Positions 1-8,167 of a stretch of DNA of 39,338 bases are shown one piece after another; the stretch's first letter is position 1, and each line of letters opens with the position of its first letter. The notes under the pieces are model-generated. The model had not been told where the DNA came from and did not search any database. It saw only the letters and a list, made by a program, of their open reading frames with translations. A program made the position numbers and the translations under genes. The stretch comes from Candidatus Aminicenantota bacterium (GTDB lineage: Bacteria > Acidobacteriota > Aminicenantia > Aminicenantales > UBA4085), in assembly GCA_030691735.1 (NCBI GenBank), contig JAUYDS010000095.1:1-39338 (forward strand), in the 5' to 3' direction.

Positions 1-285
1 GTTCCCCAGGCGATAATAGCCGCCGCCGAAGCCGACGGCCCAATGGGATCTCGTATGGACGATGATCTCGCCTGAAAGATTCAAACCGCTGGTCAGCTCT
101 TTGTAGGCGCCCGACATCGTCGTCGTCGTATCCCGGATATATTGGTTCTGGCCGGCGACGCCTTTGTTATAATCGTCCCCATTGATCCAGGTCAAACCCC
201 CCGTCAGTTTGAATGAGATGAGCTGGGGGTAGGCCGAGGCCGCGGCGATGAACAGGATCGACAGGAGAAGGACGGCTTTTCTCAT
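1..285 (-). CDS. Putative outer-membrane beta-barrel protein, N-terminal fragment (runs off left edge)
   Basis: Reading the minus strand from ATG at 285 gives 95 open codons to the window edge. This frame is absent from the ORF track because it has no stop inside the window. The product begins MRKAVLLLSILFIAAASAYPQ, a typical Sec signal peptide. It continues with alternating polar and hydrophobic stretches rich in Gly, Thr and aromatic residues (for example LTGGLTWING and AVGFGGGYYRLGN), as in the first strands of OmpA/OmpW-like barrels. A GAGGAG Shine-Dalgarno lies just upstream. The family cannot be named from the fragment; an outer-membrane location is inferred from composition. Confidence 0.6.
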   Translation of the reverse strand, partial: MRKAVLLLSILFIAAASAYPQLISFKLTGGLTWINGDDYNKGVAGQNQYIRDTTTTMSGAYKELTSGLNLSGEIIVHTRSHWAVGFGGGYYRLGN

Positions 286-360
286 GATGCTCCTCGCTAT
301 TAAGGGTACATTCTTAAATACTCCCATGGGGAAAGTCAAGGAATCCCGGGGACGGACAAG

Positions 361-630
361 ACCGACGAGGTCATCCGGCTCGGCGCGATACTCCCGCTCC
401 AGACGAAACCGGAATACGACAGGTTCTCGGTCTATTTCAATATCGACAACGGGACAGGCGCCCTGCGCGGTGAATATCTCCAGGGCAACGAGGCCGCCGC
501 GCCGATCTTCCGTGAATGGATGGAGCCGTTCCGCCCATCTCTAAACGAATACATCACCGTCCGAGGACCGCTGTCAAACGTCTCGGGCGGCCCGGGAGGG
601 TCCGCATCCGGGAGGAATCGGTCGAGATAG
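361..630 (+). pseudogene. Decayed C-terminal fragment of an M28-family peptidase
   Basis: Frame 1 of the plus strand is open from 304 to a TAG at 628 but has no convincing start or ribosome site. Its middle part reads PLQTKPEYDRFSVYFNIDNG, followed by GALRGEYLQGNEAAAPIFRE and WMEPFR. I recognise this as the segment of secreted M28 aminopeptidase/carboxypeptidase Q proteins around the conserved FNxDNGTG and YLQGNE motifs. After the EPFR segment the expected continuation (TIRNTGGTDH and the final metal ligand) is missing and the reading drifts into unrelated residues. Both ends are therefore lost. It lies between two minus-strand genes on the opposite strand and looks like a relic of an older neighbour. 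The short ORF at 248-544 is a shadow of this region. Confidence 0.6.
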
Positions 631-646
631 AGCCCGGGCGGAGAGA

Positions 647-1846
647 TTACCGCGCCACGCGCTTCCATATCCGCAGGAAATTGCCGCCCATGATCTTTTT
701 TACGTCTTCGTCGGAATAGCCGCGCCGTTTCAACCCGCGGGTGATGTTTCCGTAATCATGGGCGCCGCGGATCCCTTCGGGCGAAGGGGTCCGCGGATAC
801 ATGTCCGCCCCGAGGCCGACATGGTCCACCCCGGCGATCTTGACGGCATGGTCGATGTGGTCGAGGAGATCCTCGACGGTCGGCTTGCCCTCGAGCGGCC
901 ATTCCCGGCCCTGGTTGAGATGTTCGACGGCGATCCGGAGGTCCATGTCCTCGATCACCGGGACCTTTTGAAAGATCGGGCGGCTGATGGCCCGGAGCTC
1001 CTGGGCGGCCTTGGCATACTCCTGCGAGAGGAAGGTCAGCTCGAAGACGATCCCGATGACCCCGCCGTTCTTGGCCAGCGCCCGGAGCATGTCGTCGCTG
1101 ACGTTCCGCCGGTGGGGATTGACCGCCCGGCATCCGGAATGGGAGAAGATGATCGGGTCCCGGCTCGTTTCGATCACGTCGAAGAACGTCTTGTCCGAGA
1201 CGTGGGACGCGTCGATGACCATCCCGAGGGCGTTCATCTCGGCGATGACCTTCCGGCCGAGATCGTTGAGGCCGTTCCAGCGGGGCTCACCCGCGCTCGC
1301 ATCCGCCCAGCCGTGGCTGATGTTGTGCGTGAGCGTCATCGAGGACACGCCCCGCTCGTGGAACGTCCGGAGGAGATCGAGACGGTCTTCGATGGCGTGA
1401 CCGCCCTCGATGGCGAGCGGCATGGCGATCTTTCCGGCGGCGACGATGCGCTCGATGTCGGCCCCGGTCCGAGCGAGTTCGACGGAGGCGGAGTTCTTCT
1501 CGATGTTTCGGGTCATGGCTTCGAGAAGCTGAAAAGCCTGCCGGGCGCCTTTGTCCGGATAGAGGTAGTTCTGAATGAACAGGGCCACGACCTGGACGTC
1601 CATGCCGCCCTCCCGCATCCGCGGGATATCGACCTGCCCCCCGGGGAGCCGGTTCCCGATATCCAATCCTTCATAGAGAACGCGGTAGGCGAGGTCGTTG
1701 TGACAGTCCCAGACGAGGGCTTCGCGGTGGAGATTCTCTGCGTCCTGGGCTGCGGTGCGGATAGGAGATGGCGGCGCGGTTCGCGTCCCCGCGATCGCGG
1801 CGAGAATGAACAGAATGCCGAGAGAGATGGAAATGGTCCGTTTCAT
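647..1846 (-). CDS. Secreted membrane dipeptidase, peptidase family M19
   Basis: A 399-aa zinc dipeptidase of the renal dipeptidase family, expected to cleave dipeptides (often with D- or unusual C-terminal residues) in the periplasm. The N-terminus MKRTISISLGILFILAAIAG is a signal peptide. The family's metal ligands are visible in order: HxD in CHNDL, Glu in AIEGGHAI, His in FSHSGCRAV, His in NPHRRNVSDD and Asp in HVGLGADMYP. Length is normal. The start is supported by an AGGAGG site 6 nt upstream. It is the last gene of the minus-strand run, 49 nt after the isomerase-like gene, so it may be co-transcribed with the sugar ABC operon. The role there is unclear, but a dipeptidase fits a glycopeptide-scavenging locus. 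Confidence 0.88.
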   Translation of the reverse strand: MKRTISISLGILFILAAIAGTRTAPPSPIRTAAQDAENLHREALVWDCHNDLAYRVLYEGLDIGNRLPGGQVDIPRMREGGMDVQVVALFIQNYLYPDKGARQAFQLLEAMTRNIEKNSASVELARTGADIERIVAAGKIAMPLAIEGGHAIEDRLDLLRTFHERGVSSMTLTHNISHGWADASAGEPRWNGLNDLGRKVIAEMNALGMVIDASHVSDKTFFDVIETSRDPIIFSHSGCRAVNPHRRNVSDDMLRALAKNGGVIGIVFELTFLSQEYAKAAQELRAISRPIFQKVPVIEDMDLRIAVEHLNQGREWPLEGKPTVEDLLDHIDHAVKIAGVDHVGLGADMYPRTPSPEGIRGAHDYGNITRGLKRRGYSDEDVKKIMGGNFLRIWKRVAR

Positions 1847-1895
1847 GGCTTCCTCCTTTCTCCTCCATCCCGGCCGATGCCGGGACAGTGGTGCT

Positions 1896-3422
1896 TCAAA
1901 TCTTCCGTCCGTTCTCGATATCGGCGGGAGTGAGAGAATCGTAGCATTCGAACGGAACCCCGATCTCTGCGGCGAACGCCTTGAGCTTTCCCAAGTGTTC
2001 GCCGAACGCCGTCATCGGGTGATTCGAATTGAGGTGCCATTCGATTCGGCCGCACAACCGGATGTACCAGTGGGGCCACTCACCGTTGCATCGGCGCGAC
2101 CGCTCGCGCCAGACGGCTTCGGTCGGGACGTCGGTGACGCCGCGACCGGCCGCGAGATAGAGCCGATGGTCGCGGTAAGAGAAACGAGCCCAGGTCACGA
2201 CGCCCGGGACGCGGACGACCACGGAACTCGTCCCGCCGCCGTGCCGGAAATACATCGGCGTCTGCCGCTCTGACCACGATCCCTCGAGGGTGTCGTGGCG
2301 CCCGTGGGCGAAGAAGGGGGCAAGGGCCCCAGAATTCACAAACCAGTATAGGCCCTCCTTCGCGTCCCAATAACGGAAATCGTTGAACCCGGCCGGTTCC
2401 CCGTCGTTGAGGAGCTTGAGGACCTGCATGGTCAGGGCCGCTCCGTCATCGGCTTCGGTGGCGGCGACGACGGTCTGCCCGTCGGACGCGAAACGGAGCC
2501 GGTTGTTGAGCAGGCCGAGGGAGAGGTCGGTCGACGGGTAATGTTCGATCCAGTCGAGCTGGTCCTGGACGCCCAGGAAATCGAGCCCGAACCGGCTTTT
2601 CAGCTCGAGGAGGGCGAAATAGACCTTCATCTGGAAGAGGACCATGTCCCGCGTCAGGTGCTTCGCCGGGTCCGTCCCGAACTCGATGCGCATTCCGCGT
2701 TCGAGGAGGAACTGGAGGGCCGCCTCGGCCTTGCGGTCGGGGACCTCCTCGGCCATTTTGAGGAGCCGGAGGCCGTCGAACCCTTCCCGGGCGATACCGA
2801 AGGTGCTGAGAAAATCCGCCTCGGAGATCTTGTTCCACATCTGCATCGACCGCGGCCCCACGGCGCCGTAGATCATTCCCTTCATCGCCGCCGCGGCCTC
2901 TTTCGCTGCGGCCGCGTCCGCGGCTGTGACGGGCACGTCGATCGACTTGGGGGAGGGGAAGGTGTAGACGCCCGTTCTCAGGAACGTCTCAAGGGTGTCG
3001 GCGTACGTTTCGGGCTTCTCGAACTCCTCGACGAAGAGGCGCGAGGTCTTGATCCCGACGTGGGCCGTCCCGGCCACGCTGGCCAGGAGCCCGACGTTCC
3101 CGGGGAAATCCGGGATCGAGCTGCCGAGCATGAGCTTGGGCACGTCGGGGGGAAGCTGCCACATCGGGCTGACCGAAAAGTCAGGATAGGACCAGCCGGC
3201 CATGAGGTCGATGAAACGCTCGCCCTTAGCCCGCTTGATGACCCGCATGCCTTCGGCCACGCTGGCCACGGGCTTGTCGGGATTGAGAACGTTCGGCTCC
3301 CAGCCGCATTTGCGGATGACCTTGAGCAGCGCTTCGAGCTGGCGGGTCGCGAAGGGCCAGATCTCGGCGTTCGGGGCGTCCCGGCTGTCCAGGGGCAGAT
3401 AAATATCGACGATGGAGCTCAT
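1896..3422 (-). CDS. L-fucose/L-arabinose isomerase family protein
   Basis: A 508-aa protein without a signal peptide, so cytoplasmic. The central segment FLGVQDQLDWIEHYPSTDLS, the motif ATEADDGAALTMQVLKLLND, the stretch YWFVNSGALAPFFA and the C-terminal NSNHPMTAFGEHLGKL correspond to the landmarks of the FucI/AraA-like fold. The C-terminal His would be a metal ligand by analogy with FucI. Such enzymes interconvert aldoses and ketoses (L-fucose/L-fuculose, D-arabinose/D-ribulose, L-arabinose/L-ribulose). The gene follows the binding-protein gene by 58 nt and has AGGAG/GAGG upstream of its ATG, consistent with intake and isomerisation of one monosaccharide. The exact sugar cannot be read from sequence. 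No kinase or aldolase for the product is in the window. Confidence 0.8.
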   Translation of the reverse strand: MSSIVDIYLPLDSRDAPNAEIWPFATRQLEALLKVIRKCGWEPNVLNPDKPVASVAEGMRVIKRAKGERFIDLMAGWSYPDFSVSPMWQLPPDVPKLMLGSSIPDFPGNVGLLASVAGTAHVGIKTSRLFVEEFEKPETYADTLETFLRTGVYTFPSPKSIDVPVTAADAAAAKEAAAAMKGMIYGAVGPRSMQMWNKISEADFLSTFGIAREGFDGLRLLKMAEEVPDRKAEAALQFLLERGMRIEFGTDPAKHLTRDMVLFQMKVYFALLELKSRFGLDFLGVQDQLDWIEHYPSTDLSLGLLNNRLRFASDGQTVVAATEADDGAALTMQVLKLLNDGEPAGFNDFRYWDAKEGLYWFVNSGALAPFFAHGRHDTLEGSWSERQTPMYFRHGGGTSSVVVRVPGVVTWARFSYRDHRLYLAAGRGVTDVPTEAVWRERSRRCNGEWPHWYIRLCGRIEWHLNSNHPMTAFGEHLGKLKAFAAEIGVPFECYDSLTPADIENGRKI

Positions 3423-3480
3423 CAGCCTCTTCTCCTTGCTCTTCGATCGTTCAACATCTTAGCGGCCCTCCGTGTTCGAA

Positions 3481-4458
3481 TCAAGGCTTTTTCAGCCATT
3501 CGCCGCCGGCGGCGATATTCTCCTTCGTAAACACCCGCGAGGACAGGGTGATCTCTTTCGAAACAGTTTCGCCGGCCAGGATCTTCAGGGCCGTCTCGAT
3601 CGCTTCCCGGCCTCCGGTCGGATATTCGAAGCTGGCCGCTAGGATGCCCTGCTTCACGTAGACCTGGCCTTCGTGGGGGAGTCCGTCGATCCCGACGAAG
3701 AGGATCTCCTTGTCCCGCCCGGCCGCCTGCGCCGCCAGGTAGGCGCCGTGGGCGCCCGGGTCGTTGTGGGCGTAAACGAGATCGATTTTAGGGAATCGGG
3801 CCAGGGCCGACTCCATCTCTTGCCGGGCGTCGGGCTCGAGCCATTTCATGTCCGCTTCGAACACGATCTCGAGGCCGCTCCCCCGGATCCCCTCGCGGAA
3901 TCCCGAGTTCCGGTCCTGGCCGGGGGTCGACGTCATCAGGCCCTTGAGCTCGACGATCTTGCCCTTCCCGCCCAGGCGCTGGACGATCCAGGCCCCGGCG
4001 GCCCGGCCGATCCGCTTGTTGTCGGCCCCGATGAAACAGGTGAACGCGTCGCCCAGGACGCGCCGGTCGAGGACGATGACCGGGATGCCTTTGGCGAAGG
4101 CGGCAGCCACGGGAGCGGTCAGGGGAGCCGCTTCCTTCGGCGAGATGATGATGAGATCGACTCCCGCCCCGACGTACTCCTCGATCTGGGAGCGCTGACG
4201 GAGGGAATCGTTCTGGGCGTCCTTGAAAATGACCTTGAGCTCGGGATGCCCGGCCGCGGCGGCCTGGATGTCCTGGTTCATCTGGACGCGCCACGGCTCG
4301 CCCAAGTTGCACTGGCTCATCCCGATCGTATATTTCGCGGCTCCGGCGTCCTTAGCCTCGGGCGCGGTCCCTTCGGAGGTCGACTGTTTCGTCCCGCACG
4401 CGCCGAGGACGAGGACCGCCCCGGTCAGCGCGGCGATGAAAAAAGTTCTGGCGTTCAT
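3481..4458 (-). CDS. Sugar ABC transporter substrate-binding lipoprotein (RbsB-like)
   Basis: A 325-aa periplasmic binding protein of the ribose/galactose type (Peripla_BP_4). The N-terminus ends in VLVLGAC, a lipobox, so it should be lipid-anchored after cleavage before Cys. Family landmarks are YTIGMSQCNLGEPWRVQMNQ at the first strand, DLIIISPKEAAPLTAPVAAA, IPVIVLDRRV, CFIGADNKRIGRAAGAW and DLVYAHNDPGAHGAYLAAQ. The ATG has AAGGAG 6 nt upstream. It follows the permease by 25 nt. It presumably binds the monosaccharide released by the glycosidases encoded elsewhere in the window and delivers it to the permease. Confidence 0.93.
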   Translation of the reverse strand: MNARTFFIAALTGAVLVLGACGTKQSTSEGTAPEAKDAGAAKYTIGMSQCNLGEPWRVQMNQDIQAAAAGHPELKVIFKDAQNDSLRQRSQIEEYVGAGVDLIIISPKEAAPLTAPVAAAFAKGIPVIVLDRRVLGDAFTCFIGADNKRIGRAAGAWIVQRLGGKGKIVELKGLMTSTPGQDRNSGFREGIRGSGLEIVFEADMKWLEPDARQEMESALARFPKIDLVYAHNDPGAHGAYLAAQAAGRDKEILFVGIDGLPHEGQVYVKQGILAASFEYPTGGREAIETALKILAGETVSKEITLSSRVFTKENIAAGGEWLKKP

Positions 4459-4483
4459 GATGGCTCCTTTTCCCCGGGCCGTT

Positions 4484-5494
4484 TCATTTCCGGACCCTTT
4501 GGAACAGTACGGCGCCGACGATGATCAAGCCGGTCAGCATGAGCCGGGTGGCTTCGCCCACGGCGTTGATGCTCAGGATCTTCTCCAGGTACCCGATGGT
4601 CATGGCGCCGATCAGGGTCAGGCCGATGCCGCCCTTTCCGCCCATCAGGTTGGTGCCTCCGATGACGACGATGGCGATCGCGGTCAGCTCATAGGTCGAT
4701 CCCGCCTCCGGGTCCCCCTGCTGCTCCTGGGCGGCCTGGCAGATGCCCGCCACGGCGCAGAGGAGTCCGCTGAGACCATAGGCGAAGAGCTTCGTCCGGC
4801 CGACCGGGACCCCGGACAGCCGGGCGGCCTCTTCATTCCCGCCGACGGCGTAGATGTGGCGGCCCCAGCGGAGTTTGGAGAGGATGAGTCCGCCGAGGAC
4901 GACGCAGGCGAGGAAGATCAGGGTCACGACGGCGATGTTCTCGCCGAGGAGTTTCGAGTTGAGGAAGCGGAACACGCCCGGGACGTCCTTGTATTGATAG
5001 CTTCCGTCGGCGAGCTGGACGGCCGTCGAGATTTTCCGCCCGCCCGAGATCCATTTGGCCAGCCCGCGGGCGAAGACCATCATGGCCAGCGTGGCGATGA
5101 ACGGCTGGAGGCGGAACTTCGCGGTCAGGCTTCCCGAAACGAGGCCGCAGGCGGTCCCGGCGAGAAGGGAAACGGGGACGGCCAGCCAGGGCGACCAGCC
5201 CAGCTGGAGCGAGAGAAGGGAGAACAGGACGGCCGTGAATCCCAGGACGCTGCCGACGGAGAGGTCGATCCCGGCCGTGATGATGACCAGGGTCATCCCG
5301 CAGGCGAGGATGCCGAAGACCGAGATGTGACGGAACATGTCGCGGTGAGTGTTCCAATGGAAGAACGATCCATCGGCGTTGAACAGGACGCCGAGGAGCA
5401 GGACGAAGAGGAGCGCGGCCATGGCGCGAACGGCGGAGGACCGGAAGGCCCGCCGGAATCCACCGTCCAGCCGGGAGGATGCGATGTTCGTCAT
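4484..5494 (-). CDS. Sugar ABC transporter permease (RbsC/XylH type)
   Basis: A 336-aa inner-membrane permease of the BPD_transp_2 family used by ribose, xylose and galactose importers. It has multiple hydrophobic segments. The diagnostic stretches are ITAGIDLSVGSVLGFTAVLF near residue 70 and YAVGGNEEAARLSGVPVGRT (the cytoplasmic EAA-like loop) near residue 215, followed by AIVVIGGTNLMGGKGGIGLT. It overlaps the ATPase stop by 4 nt (ATGA arrangement), indicating translational coupling. Two copies would normally dimerise with the double-domain ATPase encoded upstream. Confidence 0.93.
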   Translation of the reverse strand: MTNIASSRLDGGFRRAFRSSAVRAMAALLFVLLLGVLFNADGSFFHWNTHRDMFRHISVFGILACGMTLVIITAGIDLSVGSVLGFTAVLFSLLSLQLGWSPWLAVPVSLLAGTACGLVSGSLTAKFRLQPFIATLAMMVFARGLAKWISGGRKISTAVQLADGSYQYKDVPGVFRFLNSKLLGENIAVVTLIFLACVVLGGLILSKLRWGRHIYAVGGNEEAARLSGVPVGRTKLFAYGLSGLLCAVAGICQAAQEQQGDPEAGSTYELTAIAIVVIGGTNLMGGKGGIGLTLIGAMTIGYLEKILSINAVGEATRLMLTGLIIVGAVLFQRVRK

Positions 5495-7008
5495 GCGTTC
5501 GCCTCTTTCCCCAAGGCCGCCCGGACGACGCGCTCCTGCGTGGCGTCCGCGCGGTCGATGGCGGATAGGATCCGTCCCCGGTGCATGACCATGATCCGGT
5601 CGGACATGGCCAGCAATTCCGGGAGTTCCGAGGTGATGAGGAGGATGCCCTTGCCTTCGGATGTCCAGCGGTTCATCAGCCGGTAGATCTCGTGTTTGGC
5701 CCCGACGTCGACGCCGATCGTCGGTTCATCCAGGAGGAGGACCTTCGGCCGGGTCTCGAGCCATTTGGCGAAGACGACCTTCTGCTGGTTCCCTCCGGAC
5801 AGCGTCCCGACCTCCTGATCGATGGACCGGACTCGGATGTCGAAAGCCCGGACGTCGCGCTCGGCAGCCGCGTTCTCCATCGATTCCCGGATCCAGCCGC
5901 CGGGGGAAAAGGCCGGGAGGGAGGCGAGGGAAATATTGCGCGTCACGCTCAGCCCGGAGACGAGCCCCGACCCCTTGCGGTCGTTGGTCATCAGGGCGAG
6001 GCCGCGGCGGATCGATTCGGCCGGCGATCGCGGGACGAAGACCGTCCCGCCGAGCTCGACCCGGCCGCGCCCGACCGGTCCGAACGCGCCGAACAATCCG
6101 TGGAAGAGCTCGCTTTTCCCGGATCCCTGCAGACCGGCGAAGCCGACGATCTCGCCTTCGTGGAGGTCGAAACTGACCCCCTCTACGGCCCAGGTCTTCA
6201 GCCCGGCGGCATCGGGGAGGCTGAAATCCCGGACCTTGAAGAGCGGTTTCCCGCGCCCCGGCTGTCGGGTCGGGAACTGCTGGTCGATTTCCCGGCCGAC
6301 CATCCAGGCAACCAGCCGGTCCGGCGGAAGATCGACCGCGGCGGCCGTCCCGACGTTCCGGCCGTCCCGCAGGACGGTGATCCGGTCGGCGACCTGGTAG
6401 ATCTCGTCCAGCCGGTGCGAGATGAAGACGATGGCGCAGCCCCGGTCGCGAAGGGAGCGGATGATCTCGAAGAGCTTGGCGGTTTCGGTCTCGTTCAGGG
6501 CGCTCGTCGGCTCGTCCATGATGATGATCCGCGCCTCATAGACGAGGGCCTTGGCGATCTCGACCCTCTGCCGGACCGAGACGGGAAAATCGCCCAGCGG
6601 TTCGCTGAGGGCGATGTCGAGGCCGAGCCGGCCGAGAAGCTCGCGCGCTTTCCGGCGTTGGGCGCCGAAGTCCATCCCCGGAGCGCGGGAAAGGATCTCG
6701 CGGCCGAGGAAGATATTATCGACGACGTTCATGGAGAGGACGAGTGACGTATCCTGGTGGATGGCCGAGATCCCCTGCCGGGCCGCGTCATGGGGGGAGC
6801 GGAACTTCACCGTCCGGCCTTCGAGTCGGATCTCTCCCGCATATTGGGTGTGGACGCCGGCGAGGATCTTGATCAGCGTCGTTTTCCCCGCCCCGTTCTC
6901 CCCGGCCAGGATGTGGACCTCACCCGAACGAAGGTCCCAGGCCACGTTTTCGAGCACGGGACCGCCCCCGAACGATTTCCCGATCCCATCCATCCGCAGG
7001 ATTTCCAT
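5491..7008 (-). CDS. Sugar ABC transporter ATP-binding protein (RbsA/XylG type, double ATPase)
   Basis: A 505-aa protein with two fused ABC domains, typical of monosaccharide importers. The first half has Walker A GENGAGKTT, Walker B IIIMDEPTSAL and FISHRLDE, with a degenerate signature (SVRQRVEIAKAL). The second half has GLQGSGKSE, a full LSGGNQQKV signature and LLLDEPTIGVDVGAK. The ORF track starts 64 codons upstream at 7200, but that extension reads through the operator, the promoter region and the divergent lacI gene. The ATG at 7008 (MEILRMDGIGKSFGG) begins at the normal family position and has AAGGTGG upstream. It is the first gene of the ABC operon and is divergent from lacI. Confidence 0.93.
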   Translation of the reverse strand: MEILRMDGIGKSFGGGPVLENVAWDLRSGEVHILAGENGAGKTTLIKILAGVHTQYAGEIRLEGRTVKFRSPHDAARQGISAIHQDTSLVLSMNVVDNIFLGREILSRAPGMDFGAQRRKARELLGRLGLDIALSEPLGDFPVSVRQRVEIAKALVYEARIIIMDEPTSALNETETAKLFEIIRSLRDRGCAIVFISHRLDEIYQVADRITVLRDGRNVGTAAAVDLPPDRLVAWMVGREIDQQFPTRQPGRGKPLFKVRDFSLPDAAGLKTWAVEGVSFDLHEGEIVGFAGLQGSGKSELFHGLFGAFGPVGRGRVELGGTVFVPRSPAESIRRGLALMTNDRKGSGLVSGLSVTRNISLASLPAFSPGGWIRESMENAAAERDVRAFDIRVRSIDQEVGTLSGGNQQKVVFAKWLETRPKVLLLDEPTIGVDVGAKHEIYRLMNRWTSEGKGILLITSELPELLAMSDRIMVMHRGRILSAIDRADATQERVVRAALGKEANA

Positions 7009-7017
7009 GAATCCACC

Positions 7018-7047
7018 TTGACAAAAGGCGCCAAGGAAGTGTAATAA
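7018..7047 (+). promoter_or_regulatory. Putative sigma70 promoter of the LacI-family regulator gene
   Basis: TTGACA at 7018-7023 is a perfect -35, and TAATAA at 7042-7047 follows at an 18-nt spacing. The expected start site near 7054 lies just before the tandem operator at 7058, so regulator binding would block its own promoter. Autoregulation is inferred, not shown. Confidence 0.55.
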
Positions 7048-7073
7048 TAGCACAGAACAAATGATTGTGCCAA
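7044..7073 (-). promoter_or_regulatory. Putative promoter of the sugar ABC operon
   Basis: On the minus strand TTGGCA (7068-7073) and TATTAT (7044-7049) are spaced by 18 nt. The -35 hexamer is part of the operator sequence, so the bound regulator would compete directly with RNA polymerase for the ABC operon. The hexamers are imperfect, so this call is weaker than the lacI promoter. Confidence 0.4.
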
Positions 7074-7080
7074 ACGTTTG
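7058..7080 (+). promoter_or_regulatory. Tandem LacI-type operator, site 1 (ABC operon / lacI intergenic region)
   Basis: Two 10-bp cores, CAAATGATTG (7058-7067) and the perfect palindrome CAAACGTTTG (7071-7080), are separated by TGC. The pair is embedded in a longer inverted repeat, GAACAAA at 7055-7061 and TTTGTTC at 7077-7083. CG-centred palindromes are the usual targets of LacI-family dimers. The same 10-3-10 arrangement recurs at 18282-18304 and, inverted, at 36145-36167. Confidence 0.8.
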
Positions 7081-7102
7081 TTCTAAGAAAAGAAAAAAAT
7101 CC

Positions 7103-8098
7103 ATGAGTATCAAACGAATCCAGCAAATCACGGGGTTTTCGTATTCGACTATCTCGCGCGTCTTGAACGGGAAAGCCCAGGAGTTCCGCATCTCGGACAA
7201 GACCCGCCAGGCGATCTTTAAGGCCGCGGAATCGCTGAACTACCGGCCGAACATCCTGGCCCGGAGCTTGCGGCTGAAGCGAACGTACACGATCGGCCTC
7301 ATCGTTCCGGACATCAAAAACCCGTTCTTCGGCGAGCTGGCCTCGCGGATCGAAAAGCTTCTCCGGGAGCAAGGGTACAGCACGATCCTCTGCAATACGA
7401 ACGAGATCCCGGAGAACGAGGAATTTTATCTCAAGGTCCTCGTCGACCGTCAGGTCGACGGGATCATCATCGCTCCCATTCACACGAAGGAATGGGACGC
7501 CATGGAGCACATCCGGCGCGAACGGTCCATCGTCCTCATCGACCGCATCTTCTATGAGACCGACATCCCGTGGGTGACGAGCGCCAATGAACAGGCCGCG
7601 GACGAAGTGACCTCCGAGCTGATCGCGATCGGGTATCCCCGAATCGCCTATCTCGGCGGAACCGCGGAAACCTATATCAACACCATGCGGTTCTCGGGCT
7701 ACCGGAAAGCCCTGGAGCGGCACTCCCTGTCCGTGGACGAGCGGATCGTCTTCTTCGAGGGATACTCCCCGGAGGCGGGGGAGGAGATGATGGCGACTCT
7801 CCTCGAACGGGAGCCCGACACCCGGGCCGTCTTCTGCGTCAACAACCTGGTCTTCATCGGCGCGATGAAGGTCGTCCAGAAACACGAGATCGAAACAGGG
7901 CGGTCGATCATGATGGCGGCCTTCGACATCGACCGCTATTGCGAGATCTTCAAGCGGCCGCTTCTTTGCGCCCGGCAGGACCAGGAGAAGCTTGCCGCCA
8001 ACGCGGTCGCGCTGCTCATCGAAGGCATCCGGAACACCGTCGGGCCCGACCGTCACCTGATCGTGCCCGTGTGCGTCGGCAGGCACCGAATCCGCTAG
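7103..8098 (+). CDS. LacI-family transcriptional regulator
   Basis: A 331-aa regulator. The N-terminal helix-turn-helix reads IQQITGFSYSTISRVLNG, followed by the hinge stretch LNYRPNILARSLR and a periplasmic-binding-protein-like effector domain (TYTIGLIVPDIKNPFFGELA; later VDGIIIAPIHT and AVFCVNNLVFIGAMK). The ORF track starts at 7061, but that ATG lies inside the operator. The ATG at 7103, 14 codons later, starts exactly at the family-typical position (MSIKRIQQITG). The Shine-Dalgarno is weak and A-rich. The gene is divergent from the sugar ABC operon. It is the best candidate to bind the three tandem operators of this window; the effector is presumably the imported sugar or a derivative. 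Confidence 0.93.
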   Translation: MSIKRIQQITGFSYSTISRVLNGKAQEFRISDKTRQAIFKAAESLNYRPNILARSLRLKRTYTIGLIVPDIKNPFFGELASRIEKLLREQGYSTILCNTNEIPENEEFYLKVLVDRQVDGIIIAPIHTKEWDAMEHIRRERSIVLIDRIFYETDIPWVTSANEQAADEVTSELIAIGYPRIAYLGGTAETYINTMRFSGYRKALERHSLSVDERIVFFEGYSPEAGEEMMATLLEREPDTRAVFCVNNLVFIGAMKVVQKHEIETGRSIMMAAFDIDRYCEIFKRPLLCARQDQEKLAANAVALLIEGIRNTVGPDRHLIVPVCVGRHRIR

Positions 8099-8115
8099 AC
8101 GGGCGCCGGGCGGGA

Positions 8116-8135
8116 TTTCCCGGCCGACCGGGAAA
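8116..8135 (+). terminator. Small perfect hairpin after lacI
   Basis: TTTCCCGG, loop CCGA, CCGGGAAA form an 8-bp perfect stem 18 nt after the lacI stop, followed by a GC-rich tract and no T-run. It could be a weak terminator or a processing element between lacI and the hydrolase genes. The missing T-run makes intrinsic termination uncertain. Confidence 0.35.
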
Positions 8136-8167
8136 CGGCCCGGGCCCGGGGACAACGGAGGACGAGA

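Noticed and set aside
758-1933. Plus-strand ORFs over the M19 and isomerase genes (758..1933, 2541..3530)
   Set aside because: Antisense shadows: low-complexity acidic/Arg-rich translations, while the minus strand encodes clear families.
7009-7200. 64-codon N-terminal extension of the ABC ATPase in the ORF track
   Set aside because: It crosses the operator, both promoters and the start of lacI; the family start and a good ribosome site are at 7008.
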